Shown: positions 23,391 through 32,233 of the stretch, in pieces
How the letters are laid out: each line of letters opens with the position of its first letter
Position numbering within the stretch: the first letter of the stretch is position 1
Assembly (NCBI RefSeq): GCF_044197065.1
Contig: NZ_JBIQOI010000005.1
Location: 186,001-250,000, forward strand
Direction of reading: 5' to 3'
Origin: Kluyvera ascorbata_C
GTDB lineage: Bacteria > Pseudomonadota > Gammaproteobacteria > Enterobacterales > Enterobacteriaceae
DNA length: 64,000 nt
Program-made: the position numbers and the translations under genes
Notes under the pieces: model-generated
What the model saw: only the letters and a program-made list of their open reading frames with translations
The model's database searches: none
What the model was told of the DNA's origin: nothing

Positions 23391-24326
23391 CTAACGCAGC
23401 GAAGCAATCCAGTTCATCGCCAGCTCCGGCCACGCGGCGGCGGGCAGGCCTTTGGCGCCGCGAATACCAAATCCATGCTTACCTTCGGCGAACAGATGCA
23501 GCTCGGTCGGCACGTGATGCGTGCGCAGGGCGTTGAACATCACCAGTGAGTTGTCGACCGGTACCGACGGGTCATCCACCGCGTGCATCAGGAAGGTTGG
23601 CGGTGTTTGCGCGGTAACATTCAGCTCAGGAGAGTAGTGCTTAATCTGCTCAGCGGATGGAGCGTCGCCAATTAAGGCGCTGCGTGAGCCGGGGTGAGCA
23701 ATGGCTTTATCCATCGAGATAACCGGGTAGCCGAGCACCACGAAATCAGGACGCGCGCTCTGTTTATCAACGTCGTCGAGTGGCGAATAAACCGCCTCGT
23801 CGTAGCGCGTCTCAAGGCTTGCGGCAACGTGCCCACCCGCCGAGAAGCCCATCACGCCGATTTTTTGCGGATTGATGTGCCACGTTGCCGCGTTGGCGCG
23901 TAAGGTGCGCAGCGCCCGCTGAGCGTCAGCCAATGGCGCATTGGCCCCTTCGGCGTGACCATCGGCGGGCATACGGTAGGTCATCACGAACAGCGTATAG
24001 CCTTTGGCGTTAAACGGCGCGGCTAAATCGCTGCCTTCTTTATCCAGCACCACTCGCTGGTAAGAGCCGCCGGGGGTGACCAGCAGCGCCACGCCGTTGG
24101 GGTGCTCCGGGGCATAGACGGTCATTTCCGGCGCGCGGATGCCGGTGACGGCGCGATCCGGCAGATTCGGATCTTTGCTACGTTCCACCAGCGCGTAGCG
24201 CACTGGGCTATTTTTAGCACCCGGCGCTTCGCCATTGGGCCAGACGGAAAGGACGGGCAGGGCGGCAAAAGCCGTCTGTGCGGAAAATGCCAGGACAAGA
24301 GCAGCGGACAAAGGTAAGCGAATCAT
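23391..24326 (-). CDS. Secreted alpha/beta hydrolase (acetylesterase-like)
   Basis: 311 residues from ATG at 24326 (GGAG 7 bp upstream; a GTG four codons earlier is less likely). The N-terminus MIRLPLSAALVLAFSAQTAFA is a signal peptide, so the enzyme is periplasmic. The oxyanion region GGSYQRVV, nucleophile elbow GFSAGGH, acid in HAVDDPSVP and catalytic His in GKHGFGI complete the triad. The closest family by motif order is the BD-FAE/AXE-like esterases often annotated as endo-1,4-beta-xylanase-related. It is a single gene with no evident operon partner. The substrate is probably an acylated sugar, by inference. Confidence 0.88.
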   Translation of the reverse strand: MIRLPLSAALVLAFSAQTAFAALPVLSVWPNGEAPGAKNSPVRYALVERSKDPNLPDRAVTGIRAPEMTVYAPEHPNGVALLVTPGGSYQRVVLDKEGSDLAAPFNAKGYTLFVMTYRMPADGHAEGANAPLADAQRALRTLRANAATWHINPQKIGVMGFSAGGHVAASLETRYDEAVYSPLDDVDKQSARPDFVVLGYPVISMDKAIAHPGSRSALIGDAPSAEQIKHYSPELNVTAQTPPTFLMHAVDDPSVPVDNSLVMFNALRTHHVPTELHLFAEGKHGFGIRGAKGLPAAAWPELAMNWIASLR

Positions 24327-24443
24327 AGACGTCTCCACGGGGAAAACGCTTATTTATCATCCATTAAATTGTGAGAACGGGAATGCATTCACAAAATGGT
24401 GTTTCATAAATAGAGAAACGAGAAGGTGTGAGGTGGGTATTAT

Positions 24444-24485
24444 TCCCGGTGTCGCGTAGCCCAGCCGGGCGCAGCGACGCCGGGG
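24444..24485. repeat. Short REP-like palindrome
   Basis: CCCGGTGTCGCGTAGCCC and GCAGCGACGCCGGGG form one REP-like hairpin between the esterase gene and the molbindin stop codon; it may protect or end the fhlA-molbindin transcript. Confidence 0.65.
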
Positions 24486-24490
24486 AAAAC

Positions 24491-24919
24491 TTACGCGCGG
24501 GTGGCGATAAGGATCGCGGACGCTTTGATCAGCGCAATCGCGCGGCTGCCTTTCGCCAGCTTCATCTCGCTCTGGCTTTCGTTGGTGACCACGGCAACAA
24601 TCTCAAAACCAGCATCGGTTTTGATATGTACGGTGGCGTTCACCGCGCCTTCGGTGACTTGGGTCACTTCACCGGCAAACTGGTTGCGGGCGGAGAACTT
24701 CAGACCGCAGTCTTCGGTTGCCAGCGTGACCCACGGGGCTTTAATCAGGGCAATGGCTTCCTTCCCATTGACCAGGCCCAGCGCTTCTTTACTGCTGTGG
24801 GTGACGATAGCCACCAGCTTTGCGCCGCCCGGCAGGGTCAGTTCGATTTCGTCGTTGACCGCGCCGGTTGAGACTGCGCTGATGGTGCCTGTTAATTGGT
24901 TACGTGCGGAAACTGCCAT
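24491..24919 (-). CDS. Two-domain molbindin (Mop/TOBE molybdate-binding protein)
   Basis: 142 residues from ATG at 24919 (MAVSARNQLTGTISAV). It consists of two tandem Mop domains, each opening SARNQ(L/F)xGxx (residues 2 and about 74), each followed by GAVN and a (V/A)IVT segment ending in ALIKA. Such di-Mop proteins (ModG type) bind molybdate or tungstate as oligomers and buffer the oxyanion in the cytoplasm. It lies 56 bp downstream of fhlA on the same strand, so co-transcription is likely and would link Mo supply with formate dehydrogenase synthesis. Confidence 0.92.
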   Translation of the reverse strand: MAVSARNQLTGTISAVSTGAVNDEIELTLPGGAKLVAIVTHSSKEALGLVNGKEAIALIKAPWVTLATEDCGLKFSARNQFAGEVTQVTEGAVNATVHIKTDAGFEIVAVVTNESQSEMKLAKGSRAIALIKASAILIATRA

Positions 24920-24975
24920 ACGATACTGCCTCCATTCACTCGTTATTGAATCAGAGGTCAGTATAGCCACAGTTT

Positions 24976-27060
24976 TTACATTAACGAATCTTTATCAATG
25001 CCCAGGCGTTTCATTCTTGAGAGTAATGTGGTGCGCTTAAGCCCCAGACGCTGCGCCGCGCCTTTTGCCCCGGCGACCACGCCGTTAGTCTCTTTCAGTA
25101 CCCGGACGATAAGCTGATATTCGTCCTCGCCCTCTTTCGGCGCTTCCGCCATCGGCATTGGCTCCGACGGCGCTTCGCTGGCAAAGGCCAGCTCCGGCAG
25201 CGAAAGCTGCAACACGCTGCCGCGGGTCAGCAGCACCGCACGCTCAATCACGTTTTCCAGTTCGCGTACGTTACCCGGCCACTCCATCTGGCTTAAGGTG
25301 CGCAGCGTTTCCGCCGGAATGCTGTCGATATTGCGCCCCAGACGACGGGCGATTTTAAAGGTGAAGGCTTTCACCAGCAGTGGGATATCTTCCGGACGCT
25401 CGCGCAGCGGCGGCAGGTGGATCGGGAAAACGTTCAGGCGATAGTAAAGATCGCTACGGAATTCGCGATCCAGCACCATCTGCTTGAGATCGCGGTTGGT
25501 GGCGGCAATCAGACGCACATCGGTCTGGATCAGCTTATTACTGCCCAGACGCTCGAACTCCTGCTCCTGCAACACGCGCAGCAGCTTCGGCTGTAGCTCC
25601 AGCGGCATATCGCCCACTTCATCAAGGAACATGGAGCTTTTGTCCGCCAGCTCAAAGCGGCCAATGCGCTGGGCGCTAGCGCCGGTAAACGCGCCGCGCT
25701 CGTGGCCGAAAAGGTCGCTTTCCAGCAGACCGGCCGGCATTGCCGCGCAGTTCATCTTCACCATCCGACGGCTGTTTCGGCCGCTCAGATTATGAATAGC
25801 GCGGGCAATCAGCTCTTTACCGGTGCCGGTTTCGCCGAGGATCAGCACGGTGCTGTCGCTTGGCGCCACCATCTCAACCTGCTTAAGCACGTTATACATT
25901 GCTTCGCTGCGGCCGATTATCTCGCCAAATTCGCCGTCAACGTTGTTCAACTGTTCGGTCAGCGCCAGGTTTTCGTCGACCAGGCGCTCTTTAAGGCGGT
26001 GAATTTCCTGATAGGCGAGGGCGTTATCGACGGCAATAGACACGCGTTCGGCAATTTGTTTGAGCAGCTTAAGGTTGGCAGCGCAGAACACTTTTTCATC
26101 GCACTGTGCAAGCTTCAGCACGCCGAGCATCTTGTCGCCCGACATCAGCGGCAGCAGGCACAGCGTCTGAATTTTATCGTCCCACATTTCAAACAGCTGG
26201 CGCTCGTACGGGGCGAGTTTGTCCTGCTCGTCGAGGTTGAGCTTGAGCATTTCTTTGCTCTTGAACACGCGCTCGGTCAGCGTACCGGACTCGTTCACTT
26301 CGCTCTGATCGTGAACCGGATCGTTAACGTCAATGTAGTGCGTTGAGTAGATATTCAGCTTGCCTTTGCGGTTGCCGCGCAGCACCACGCTGATGGCGTC
26401 GATATTAAAGTAGTAGTGGATCTCTTTGGCCACCGCGCCGACCAGATCGTCCATGTCGAGACGCGACAGCACGGCGTTGGTGATCGCCACAAGAATGCGG
26501 AAGTTATCGCGCTCGCGGCACAAGAGATCGTAGTCGACGTTGTTGGTGACCCGGCTTTGGATCTGCTCAGTCACCACGGCGACAATCTGGGTAAAGGTGT
26601 GCAGGCGCTGGTACTCTTTTTCCGTCCACGGCTGGTCATTGTTGCGGATAAATTCACAGCCGCCGAAGATGCGCCCTTCGGCGGCCAGCGGCAGCAGGCA
26701 GTAATGGCCAAACGGTGAGTAGAGCCCGCTGTGCGCCAGTTGTGGCCAGGCTTCGTGGAATTCACTGTAGCTACAGTGCAGCGCATCGGGGCGCGAGAGC
26801 AGGCGTCTTACCGGCCCATTCGCCAGCACGCTATCGTCTTCATAGGCGATCGGTTTGCCGGCTTCAGGCGTGGCATGGTATCCCGCGCGGTGGTTTCCCG
26901 GCTGCAGCAGGATTATCGCCGCGCTGTCCGCCAGCGCAGATTGTTTTGCCAGCTGCGCCAGCGTTTCGCTGAGCGTGGCCAGATCGGGTTGTTGGAGAAG
27001 AGTCCGGGTAATATCAAACAGCCCTTGCTGGCCGAGATCGCCCATCGGTGTATACGACAT
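24976..27060 (-). CDS. fhlA: Formate hydrogenlyase transcriptional activator FhlA
   Basis: 694 residues from ATG at 27060 (MSYTPMGDLGQQGLFD). It activates the sigma54 promoters of hyp, hyc and fdhF units when bound by formate. N-terminal formate-sensing GAF domains occupy about 1-375. The AAA+ domain has Walker A GETGTGKE, the sigma54-contact loop GAFTGA and Walker B MFLDEVGDMP; a Fis-type HTH (AAQRLGLKRTTLLSRMKRLGI) ends the chain. It lies downstream of hypE on the same strand as in E. coli, with a BIME in the 183-bp gap. No response-regulator receiver domain is present, as expected. Confidence 0.97.
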   Translation of the reverse strand: MSYTPMGDLGQQGLFDITRTLLQQPDLATLSETLAQLAKQSALADSAAIILLQPGNHRAGYHATPEAGKPIAYEDDSVLANGPVRRLLSRPDALHCSYSEFHEAWPQLAHSGLYSPFGHYCLLPLAAEGRIFGGCEFIRNNDQPWTEKEYQRLHTFTQIVAVVTEQIQSRVTNNVDYDLLCRERDNFRILVAITNAVLSRLDMDDLVGAVAKEIHYYFNIDAISVVLRGNRKGKLNIYSTHYIDVNDPVHDQSEVNESGTLTERVFKSKEMLKLNLDEQDKLAPYERQLFEMWDDKIQTLCLLPLMSGDKMLGVLKLAQCDEKVFCAANLKLLKQIAERVSIAVDNALAYQEIHRLKERLVDENLALTEQLNNVDGEFGEIIGRSEAMYNVLKQVEMVAPSDSTVLILGETGTGKELIARAIHNLSGRNSRRMVKMNCAAMPAGLLESDLFGHERGAFTGASAQRIGRFELADKSSMFLDEVGDMPLELQPKLLRVLQEQEFERLGSNKLIQTDVRLIAATNRDLKQMVLDREFRSDLYYRLNVFPIHLPPLRERPEDIPLLVKAFTFKIARRLGRNIDSIPAETLRTLSQMEWPGNVRELENVIERAVLLTRGSVLQLSLPELAFASEAPSEPMPMAEAPKEGEDEYQLIVRVLKETNGVVAGAKGAAQRLGLKRTTLLSRMKRLGIDKDSLM

Positions 27061-27123
27061 GTAGCTTGCCCATAAAAGCACCGCGCTGGGTGCGATAACT
27101 AATAATAATAATAAATTTCAGTT

Positions 27124-27204
27124 GTAGGCCGGATAAGCGAAGCGCCATCCGGCAGAATTCGCGAAAATTGCCGTATGGCGGCGTAAACGCCTTATCCGGC
27201 CTAC
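27124..27204. repeat. REP/BIME element between hypE and fhlA
   Basis: Opposed units GTAGGCCGGATAAGCG and CGCCTTATCCGGCCTAC with about 45 bp between them fill most of the hypE-fhlA gap and may adjust the level of fhlA message arising from the hyp operon. Confidence 0.88.
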
Positions 27205-27243
27205 ATTTAACATTAACATCTTAAGTGACGCGTATTTCAGACG

Positions 27244-28254
27244 TTAACAGATTCGCGGCAGTGGTTCGGCGTGAGGCAGGTCGAGCGTACGTTTCACTCC
27301 GTACAGCCCGGCAACGCGAACCCCACGGCGCTCCGTGATTTCGCCAATGATAGCGGCATCGCGGCCCAGTGGATGGGCGCGCAGTGCGGCGAGCACCTCT
27401 TCGGCTGCTTCGCGGGTGACGCCAATCATCAGTTTACCTTCATTTGCGAAGTTAAGGGCGTCAAGCCCCAATAATTCGCATACGCCGCGTACGGCATCTT
27501 TCAGTGGAATATTCTGTTCATGAATTTCAACGCCGTGGCCGCAGGTAGCGGCAAATTCATGGGCCACCGCGTTCACGCCGCCGCGGGTGGCATCGCGCAG
27601 CGCCTTCACGCCAGCAATCGGGCGTAGGCTCTGGATAAGCGGCGTGAGCACCGCGCAGTCGCTTTGCAGTTCGCCATCAAGGCCGAGCTGTTCGCGCAGA
27701 TTGAGGATGGTCGCGCCATGGTCGCCCAGCGTGCCGCTGACAATCAGCAGGTCGCCTGGGGTGAGCGTTGCCGCGCCCCAGTGGATATCAGCCGGAATAG
27801 CGCCCATCCCGGCGGTATTGATAAACAGCTTATCCGCCGCGCCGCGCCCGACTACTTTGGTGTCGCCGGTGACGATGGCGATATCCGCCGCTTTGGCGGT
27901 TTCCGCCATGCTGTTGACGACCGCCTCCAGCGTCTCCATCGGCAGCCCTTCTTCGATAATAAAGCCGCAGGAGAGATAGCGCGGTACCGCGCCGCTGACC
28001 GCCACATCGTTGGCGGTGCCGCAAATCGCCAGCTTACCGATATTGCCGCCGGGGAAGAACAGCGGGTCAATCACGTAGCTGTCGGTGGAGAACGCCAGGC
28101 GGTCGCCGTGGGCGGTCAGCGAGGCCAGCGACAGGCGCGCCTGATCTTCCTGCTCCGCCAGCCAGGGGTTGGCGAAGGCTTTCATAAACAGGCCGTCGAT
28201 AAGCTGCTGCATCGCCAGACCGCCGCTGCCGTGCGCTAACTGAATACTTTTCAT
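27244..28254 (-). CDS. hypE: Hydrogenase maturation protein HypE
   Basis: 336 residues from ATG at 28254 (MKSIQLAHGSGGLAMQQLI), the E. coli length. It dehydrates the HypF-made S-carbamoyl group to a thiocyanate on its C-terminal cysteine; the chain ends in PLPRIC with that Cys last. PurM-like ATP-binding features (FSTDSYVIDPLFFPGGNIGKLA, VTGDTKVV) are present. The start overlaps hypD by 4 bp (ATGA). It hands the CN ligand to HypCD for the NiFe active site. Confidence 0.97.
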   Translation of the reverse strand: MKSIQLAHGSGGLAMQQLIDGLFMKAFANPWLAEQEDQARLSLASLTAHGDRLAFSTDSYVIDPLFFPGGNIGKLAICGTANDVAVSGAVPRYLSCGFIIEEGLPMETLEAVVNSMAETAKAADIAIVTGDTKVVGRGAADKLFINTAGMGAIPADIHWGAATLTPGDLLIVSGTLGDHGATILNLREQLGLDGELQSDCAVLTPLIQSLRPIAGVKALRDATRGGVNAVAHEFAATCGHGVEIHEQNIPLKDAVRGVCELLGLDALNFANEGKLMIGVTREAAEEVLAALRAHPLGRDAAIIGEITERRGVRVAGLYGVKRTLDLPHAEPLPRIC

Positions 28255-29372
28255 GCTTCTGCCTCCTGACTGCGATATTGATACCAGGCGGCGCAGGCGC
28301 CTTCTGACGACACCATCAACGCGCCGAAGGCGCTCTGCGGGTTGCAGGTGGCACCAAACAGCGGGCACTGATGCGGTTTGCAACGGCCGGTGAGCACGTC
28401 GCCGCAGCGGGCGCGTGGGTCATCGCAGACGCGCTGCGGCTGCGGTTTGAAGTGCGCTTCCGCGTCAAAGCATTGATAGTCCGGCGTCAGCTGCACGCCG
28501 GAGTCGTTAATTAAGCCAAGGCCGCGCCATTCGCTGTCGCCTTTGACCGCAAACACCTCGGCAATGGCGTTTTGCGCAAGCTTGTTGCCGTCATCCGGCA
28601 CCACGCGGCGGTACTGGTTTTCCACGCAGGGCGCTTCGGCAATTTTCTGCTCCACCAGCATGTTCACGCCTTGCAGCAGGTCAACCGGTTCAAAGCCCGC
28701 CACCACCAGCGGACGCTGATAGTCGCTGGCGATAAAGCCGTAGGCGTGAGTGCCAATGACCATGCTGACGTGGCCCGGTGCCAGAAACGCATCGATCCCG
28801 TTGTCCGGCTGATCGAGCAGGCTGCGCAGGGTGGGGATAAGCGTAATATGCTGACAGAAAAAGAAGAAGTTGCTGACCTTCTGCGCCTTCGCCTGTTGCA
28901 GCGTGATGGCGGTGGTCGGCATAGTGGTCTCAAAGCCTAAGCCGAAGAACACCACTTTACGGTCCGGGTTCTGCTGCGCCAGCTTCAGGGCATCCATCGG
29001 CGAATAGACGATACGGATATCCGCGCCGCGCGATTTTGCCTGCATCAGCGAGCCGTTTTTCCCCGGTACGCGCATGGCGTCACCGAAGGTGCAGAAAATC
29101 ACCTCTTGATGGCTGGCAATTTCAATACAGGTGTCAATGCGTCCCATCGGCAGTACGCACACCGGGCAGCCCGGCCCGTGGATAAATTCAATATTCTCCG
29201 GCAGCAGCTGGTCAAGACCGAATTTGAAAATCGCGTGCGTATGGCCGCCGCACACTTCCATGATGCGCAGTGGGCGTTCAGCGGTATAGGCCAGATGCTG
29301 CGCCCGGTTTTTCAGGTGGGCAATCAGCTGCATCACCTGCTCGGGCGCGCGGTACTCATCAACAAAGCGCAT
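28251..29372 (-). CDS. hypD: Hydrogenase maturation protein HypD
   Basis: 373 residues, same as E. coli. It is the Fe-S scaffold, with HypC, on which Fe(CN)2CO is put together. The conserved Cys motifs are VCGGHTHAIFK, HGPGCPVCVLP and the C-terminal cluster region CGDVLTGRCKPHQCPLFGATC. The start shares one base with the hypC stop, and its own stop overlaps hypE. Confidence 0.97.
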   Translation of the reverse strand: MRFVDEYRAPEQVMQLIAHLKNRAQHLAYTAERPLRIMEVCGGHTHAIFKFGLDQLLPENIEFIHGPGCPVCVLPMGRIDTCIEIASHQEVIFCTFGDAMRVPGKNGSLMQAKSRGADIRIVYSPMDALKLAQQNPDRKVVFFGLGFETTMPTTAITLQQAKAQKVSNFFFFCQHITLIPTLRSLLDQPDNGIDAFLAPGHVSMVIGTHAYGFIASDYQRPLVVAGFEPVDLLQGVNMLVEQKIAEAPCVENQYRRVVPDDGNKLAQNAIAEVFAVKGDSEWRGLGLINDSGVQLTPDYQCFDAEAHFKPQPQRVCDDPRARCGDVLTGRCKPHQCPLFGATCNPQSAFGALMVSSEGACAAWYQYRSQEAEA

Positions 29373-29644
29373 TATCGTTCCTCGCCAAAGAGCAGCGCGC
29401 CAACGTCGGGCTCAACTTCAAACATATTTTCCAGCGCCGCGAGGGTATCGCGTGCCTCTTCTTCGTTGATGATGCTCATGGCAAAGCCCACGTGCACCAG
29501 CACCCACTGGCCGATGCGCGACTGGCCGTTTTCGTCCACCGCGCCGACCAGCGTCAGGTCGACGTCGCGCTTAATGCCGCACACGTCCACCTTCGCCTGT
29601 ACGCCGTCAATGGCAGAAATTTGTCCAGGAATGCCTATGCACAT
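29372..29644 (-). CDS. hypC: Hydrogenase maturation chaperone HypC
   Basis: 90 residues. The HypC/HupF signature MCIGIPGQI has the essential Cys2 that becomes the N-terminus after Met removal and ligates the iron; the domain ends in VHVGFAMSIINEEEA. It binds HypD and then the HycE precursor. It overlaps hypB by 10 bp and hypD by one. Confidence 0.96.
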   Translation of the reverse strand: MCIGIPGQISAIDGVQAKVDVCGIKRDVDLTLVGAVDENGQSRIGQWVLVHVGFAMSIINEEEARDTLAALENMFEVEPDVGALLFGEER

Positions 29645-30507
29645 CGCTGCGCCTCCAGCCAGTTCAGCCAGCTATCCATGCCTTCGCCGCTGGTGGCGGA
29701 GAGCAGGATGATTTCAATATTCGGATTCACTTCGCGCGCGCAGGCGAGGCACTTCTCAACGTCAAAGTTGAGGTACGGCAGCAGGTCAACTTTGTTGAGC
29801 AGCATGACCGACGCGGCGGCAAACATATGCGGGTACTTGAGCGGCTTGTCTTCACCTTCGGTGACCGACAGCACGGCGACTTTGTGGCGTTCGCCCAGAT
29901 CAAAGCTTGCCGGGCAGACCAGGTTACCGACGTTTTCGATAAACAGAATCCCGTTGCTCTCAAGCGGCAGGCGCGGGGCGGCATCGGCAATCATCTGCGC
30001 ATCAAGGTGGCAACCCTTACCGGTGTTGACCTGAATCGCCGGGGTGCCGGTGGCGCGAATACGTGCGGCGTCGTTCACCGTCTGCTGGTCGCCTTCGATA
30101 ACGGCGCAGGAGACGCGGTCTTTCAGGCGCATCAAGGTTTCGGTGAGCAGGGTGGTTTTACCGGAGCCGGGGCTGGAAACCAGATTCAGCACCAGCAGTT
30201 CGCGGGCAGCAAAGCGCGCGCGGTTGCGGGCGGCAATCTGGTTGTTTTTATCCAGCACGTCGATTTCGACTTCCAGCATCCGGCGCTGGCTCATGCCCGG
30301 CGCGTGGGTGCCCGCTTCGCCGTGGCCGTAGTGCAGGTCGCCGTTGTCGGCGGCCTGTGGTTCAAATTCTCGGGTTCTGACGCCGGTAATGGACAGCGCC
30401 GGACGACCTGCCGGGGCGAAAGGCGCACTGCGGAACAGCGAGTGCGGGTTACGTTCATCGCCCTCTATATAGAGGTTGCCATCGGCACAACCACAGGTGG
30501 TACACAT
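29635..30507 (-). CDS. hypB: Hydrogenase nickel incorporation GTPase HypB
   Basis: 290 residues, E. coli length. The high-affinity N-terminal nickel motif CTTCGC (residues 2-7) is present. The G-domain has P-loop GSPGSGKTT, switch residues in EGDQQTVNDAARI, the metal-binding Cys/His of KGCHLDAQM and NKVDLLPY. It lacks the polyhistidine stretch seen in rhizobial HypB. It sits 3 bp after hypA and works with HypA to insert Ni into HycE. Confidence 0.97.
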   Translation of the reverse strand: MCTTCGCADGNLYIEGDERNPHSLFRSAPFAPAGRPALSITGVRTREFEPQAADNGDLHYGHGEAGTHAPGMSQRRMLEVEIDVLDKNNQIAARNRARFAARELLVLNLVSSPGSGKTTLLTETLMRLKDRVSCAVIEGDQQTVNDAARIRATGTPAIQVNTGKGCHLDAQMIADAAPRLPLESNGILFIENVGNLVCPASFDLGERHKVAVLSVTEGEDKPLKYPHMFAAASVMLLNKVDLLPYLNFDVEKCLACAREVNPNIEIILLSATSGEGMDSWLNWLEAQRCA

Positions 30508-30510
30508 ACT

Positions 30511-30861
30511 TTACTCCTGATCAATTTCAATTCGCTGAATCTGTAAACCGTCGTCGGCGACGATGCGCAGGTTGTCGCTATGGCACTGCGGACAACGGCG
30601 CACGTGAACTGACACGAGCTGAACGTACTGCTGGCAGGATTCACACCAGCATTCCGCTTCCTGTTCCTCGACGTGCAGTGTACAGCCTTCAGCCAGCGTG
30701 CCGCGGCACACCAGATCAAAACAAAAGGTCATTGCGCTCGTCTCTACACAAGAAAAAGCGCCGACCTTCATCCAGACGCCAGTGACGCGCTTCGCGCCGT
30801 TCTGAATCGCCTGCTGTTCGACAATTTCCAGCGCTCGCTGGCAGAGCGTGATTTCGTGCAT
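30511..30861 (-). CDS. hypA: Hydrogenase nickel metallochaperone HypA
   Basis: 116 residues from ATG at 30861 (MHEITLCQRALEIVEQQA). His2 of the nickel site and the zinc ribbon (CWCESC and CPQCHSD) are in place. It delivers nickel to the hydrogenase 3 large subunit. It is the first gene of hypABCDE, behind a sigma54 promoter at 30894-30909. A longer in-frame extension upstream is rejected since it would cover that promoter. Confidence 0.96.
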   Translation of the reverse strand: MHEITLCQRALEIVEQQAIQNGAKRVTGVWMKVGAFSCVETSAMTFCFDLVCRGTLAEGCTLHVEEQEAECWCESCQQYVQLVSVHVRRCPQCHSDNLRIVADDGLQIQRIEIDQE

Positions 30862-30893
30862 AACGCCTCCTGTTTCATAACTCGCCGTGATAA

Positions 30894-30909
30894 TGCAATA
30901 ACGATGCCA
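30894..30909 (-). promoter_or_regulatory. Sigma54 promoter of hypABCDE
   Basis: On the minus strand TGGCATCGTTATTGCA has the GG-N10-GC spacing and good agreement with the TGGCAC-N5-TTGCA consensus. It lies 33 bp before hypA, matching the E. coli arrangement. Confidence 0.85.
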
Positions 30910-30933
30910 GAGATGAAAAAAGGTCATTAAAGA

Positions 30934-30990
30934 CTGTCGATGACGATGTCGGACTGACGAAATGACATGTCACTATAGCCGTGTCATTTC
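30934..30990. promoter_or_regulatory. FhlA upstream activating region between hypA and hycA
   Basis: The segment contains TGTCGGACTGACGAAATGACA split over 30947-30967 (TGTCG, three bases, TGACGAAATGACA) and a nearby inverted copy of GTGTCATTTC, in line with the FhlA recognition pattern. It lies between two divergent sigma54 promoters and can serve both. Confidence 0.75.
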
Positions 30991-31023
30991 ATTAAAATTC
31001 AATTAAATCAACATATTAAAAAT

Positions 31024-31041
31024 ATGGCATGAAAAGTGCTT
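31024..31041 (+). promoter_or_regulatory. Sigma54 promoter of the hyc operon
   Basis: TGGCATGAAAAGTGCTTG shows GG (31026-31027), ten bases and GC (31038-31039), 34 bp before the hycA ATG. Confidence 0.88.
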
Positions 31042-31074
31042 GGGAGGCTTGTTTCTATTAACCGGGTAACCGAC

Positions 31075-31536
31075 ATGACTATTTGGGAAATTAGCGAGAA
31101 GGCCGACTATATCGCCGATCGTCACCGCCGCCATCAGGATCAATGGCGTGTCTACTGCAACTCTCTGGTTCAAGGGATTACGTTGTCCAAAGCGCGTCTG
31201 CACCACGGCATGAATTGCGCGCCAGAGAAAGAGCTGAGCTTCGTGCTGTTCGAACACTTCGTGGTTTCCGTAAGCCTTGCCAGCGGCTTTAACAGCCACA
31301 CCGTTGAGTATGTTGTTGAAACCCGCGACGGCCTGAATAAACAGTGCGTGGGCAGCGCCGAGATGAGCATGAACGGCTTTATTGACGGCACCGTCAATAT
31401 CCGCGACCGCGAGCAGGTGCTGGAACACTACCTGGAAAAAATTTCGCCGGTATACGACACCCTGTATGCGGCACTTGAAAGCGACAGCCCGGTCAGTTTC
31501 AGCCAGCTGGCACAAGAGCCCCAACGGGCTTCCCAC
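31075..31536 (+). CDS. hycA: Formate hydrogenlyase regulatory protein HycA
   Basis: 153 residues from ATG at 31075 (MTIWEISEKADYIADRH), like E. coli HycA. It opposes FhlA activation of the formate regulon by an uncertain mechanism; no DNA-binding motif is visible. NCAPEKELSFVLFEHFVVSV and VNIRDREQVLEHYLEKI are conserved. It is first in hycABCDEFGHI. The 88-bp gap to hycB carries a second set of FhlA-like sites. Confidence 0.95.
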
Positions 31537-31551
31537 GCTTGATTATTGGTG

Positions 31552-31606
31552 TGTCGACGGGTGTCGAAATGACACTTGCTCTGCATGATTTCGTCAAAAA
31601 TGACTG
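31552..31606. promoter_or_regulatory. FhlA-like sites in the hycA-hycB gap
   Basis: TGTCG (31552-31556), five bases and TGTCGAAATGACA (31562-31574), followed by an inverted TTTCGTCA, resemble the FhlA pattern at 30947. E. coli likewise has an FhlA site in the hycA-hycB region. Confidence 0.65.
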
Positions 31607-31624
31607 TCACCTGAGGAAGACCTG

Positions 31625-32233
31625 GTGAATCGTTTTGTAATTGCTGACTCTACCGTTTGTATCGGTTGCCGTACCTGTGAAGCGGCCTGTGCGGAAACGC
31701 ATCGCCACCACGGCCTGCAATCTATGCCGCGGCTCAGAGTAATGCTCAATGAAAAAGAATCCGCGCCACAGATGTGTCACCACTGTGAAGACGCGCCGTG
31801 CGCCGGGGTATGCCCGGTTAATGCGATTACCCGCGTCGATGGTGCCGTACAGCTCAATGAAAGCCTGTGCGTAAGCTGCAAACTGTGCGGCATTGCCTGC
31901 CCGTTTGGGGCGATTGAATTTTCCGGTAGCCGTCCGCTGGATATTCCGGCCAACGCCAACTCGCCGAAAGCGCTGCCAGCGCCGCCGGCTCCGGCTCGCG
32001 TCAGTACATTGCTGGACTGGGTGCCAGGCGTTCGTGCCATTGCGGTGAAATGCGACCTGTGCCACTTCGACGAAGAAGGCCCGGCCTGCGTGCGTACCTG
32101 CCCGACCAAAGCGCTGCATCTGGTGAACAATATGGACATCGCCCGCGTCAGCAAACGCAAACGCGAGCTGACCTTCCATACCGATTTAGGCGATTTGACG
32201 CTGTTCCAGTCGCAACAAGGAGAGGCGAAATGA
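31625..32233 (+). CDS. hycB: Formate hydrogenlyase Fe-S subunit HycB
   Basis: 202 residues with a GTG start at 31625 (MNRFVIADSTVCIGCRTCE), preceded by GAGGAAG. It is a ferredoxin-like protein with four [4Fe-4S] motifs: CIGCRTCEAAC, CHHCEDAPCAGVC, CVSCKLCGIAC and CDLCHFDEEGPACVRTC. It passes electrons from formate dehydrogenase H to the hydrogenase arm. The stop overlaps the hycC ATG. It is a paralogue of HydN at 43474. Confidence 0.96.
   Translation: MNRFVIADSTVCIGCRTCEAACAETHRHHGLQSMPRLRVMLNEKESAPQMCHHCEDAPCAGVCPVNAITRVDGAVQLNESLCVSCKLCGIACPFGAIEFSGSRPLDIPANANSPKALPAPPAPARVSTLLDWVPGVRAIAVKCDLCHFDEEGPACVRTCPTKALHLVNNMDIARVSKRKRELTFHTDLGDLTLFQSQQGEAK

Noticed and set aside
27058..27081. Longer start for fhlA (MLLWASY extension)
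   Set aside because: FhlA proteins begin MSYTPM; the extra codons are not conserved.
32050..32229. N-terminal extension of hycC into hycB
   Set aside because: The extension is Arg-rich noise read from hycB in another frame; the ATG at 32230 overlaps the hycB stop and matches the family N-terminus.
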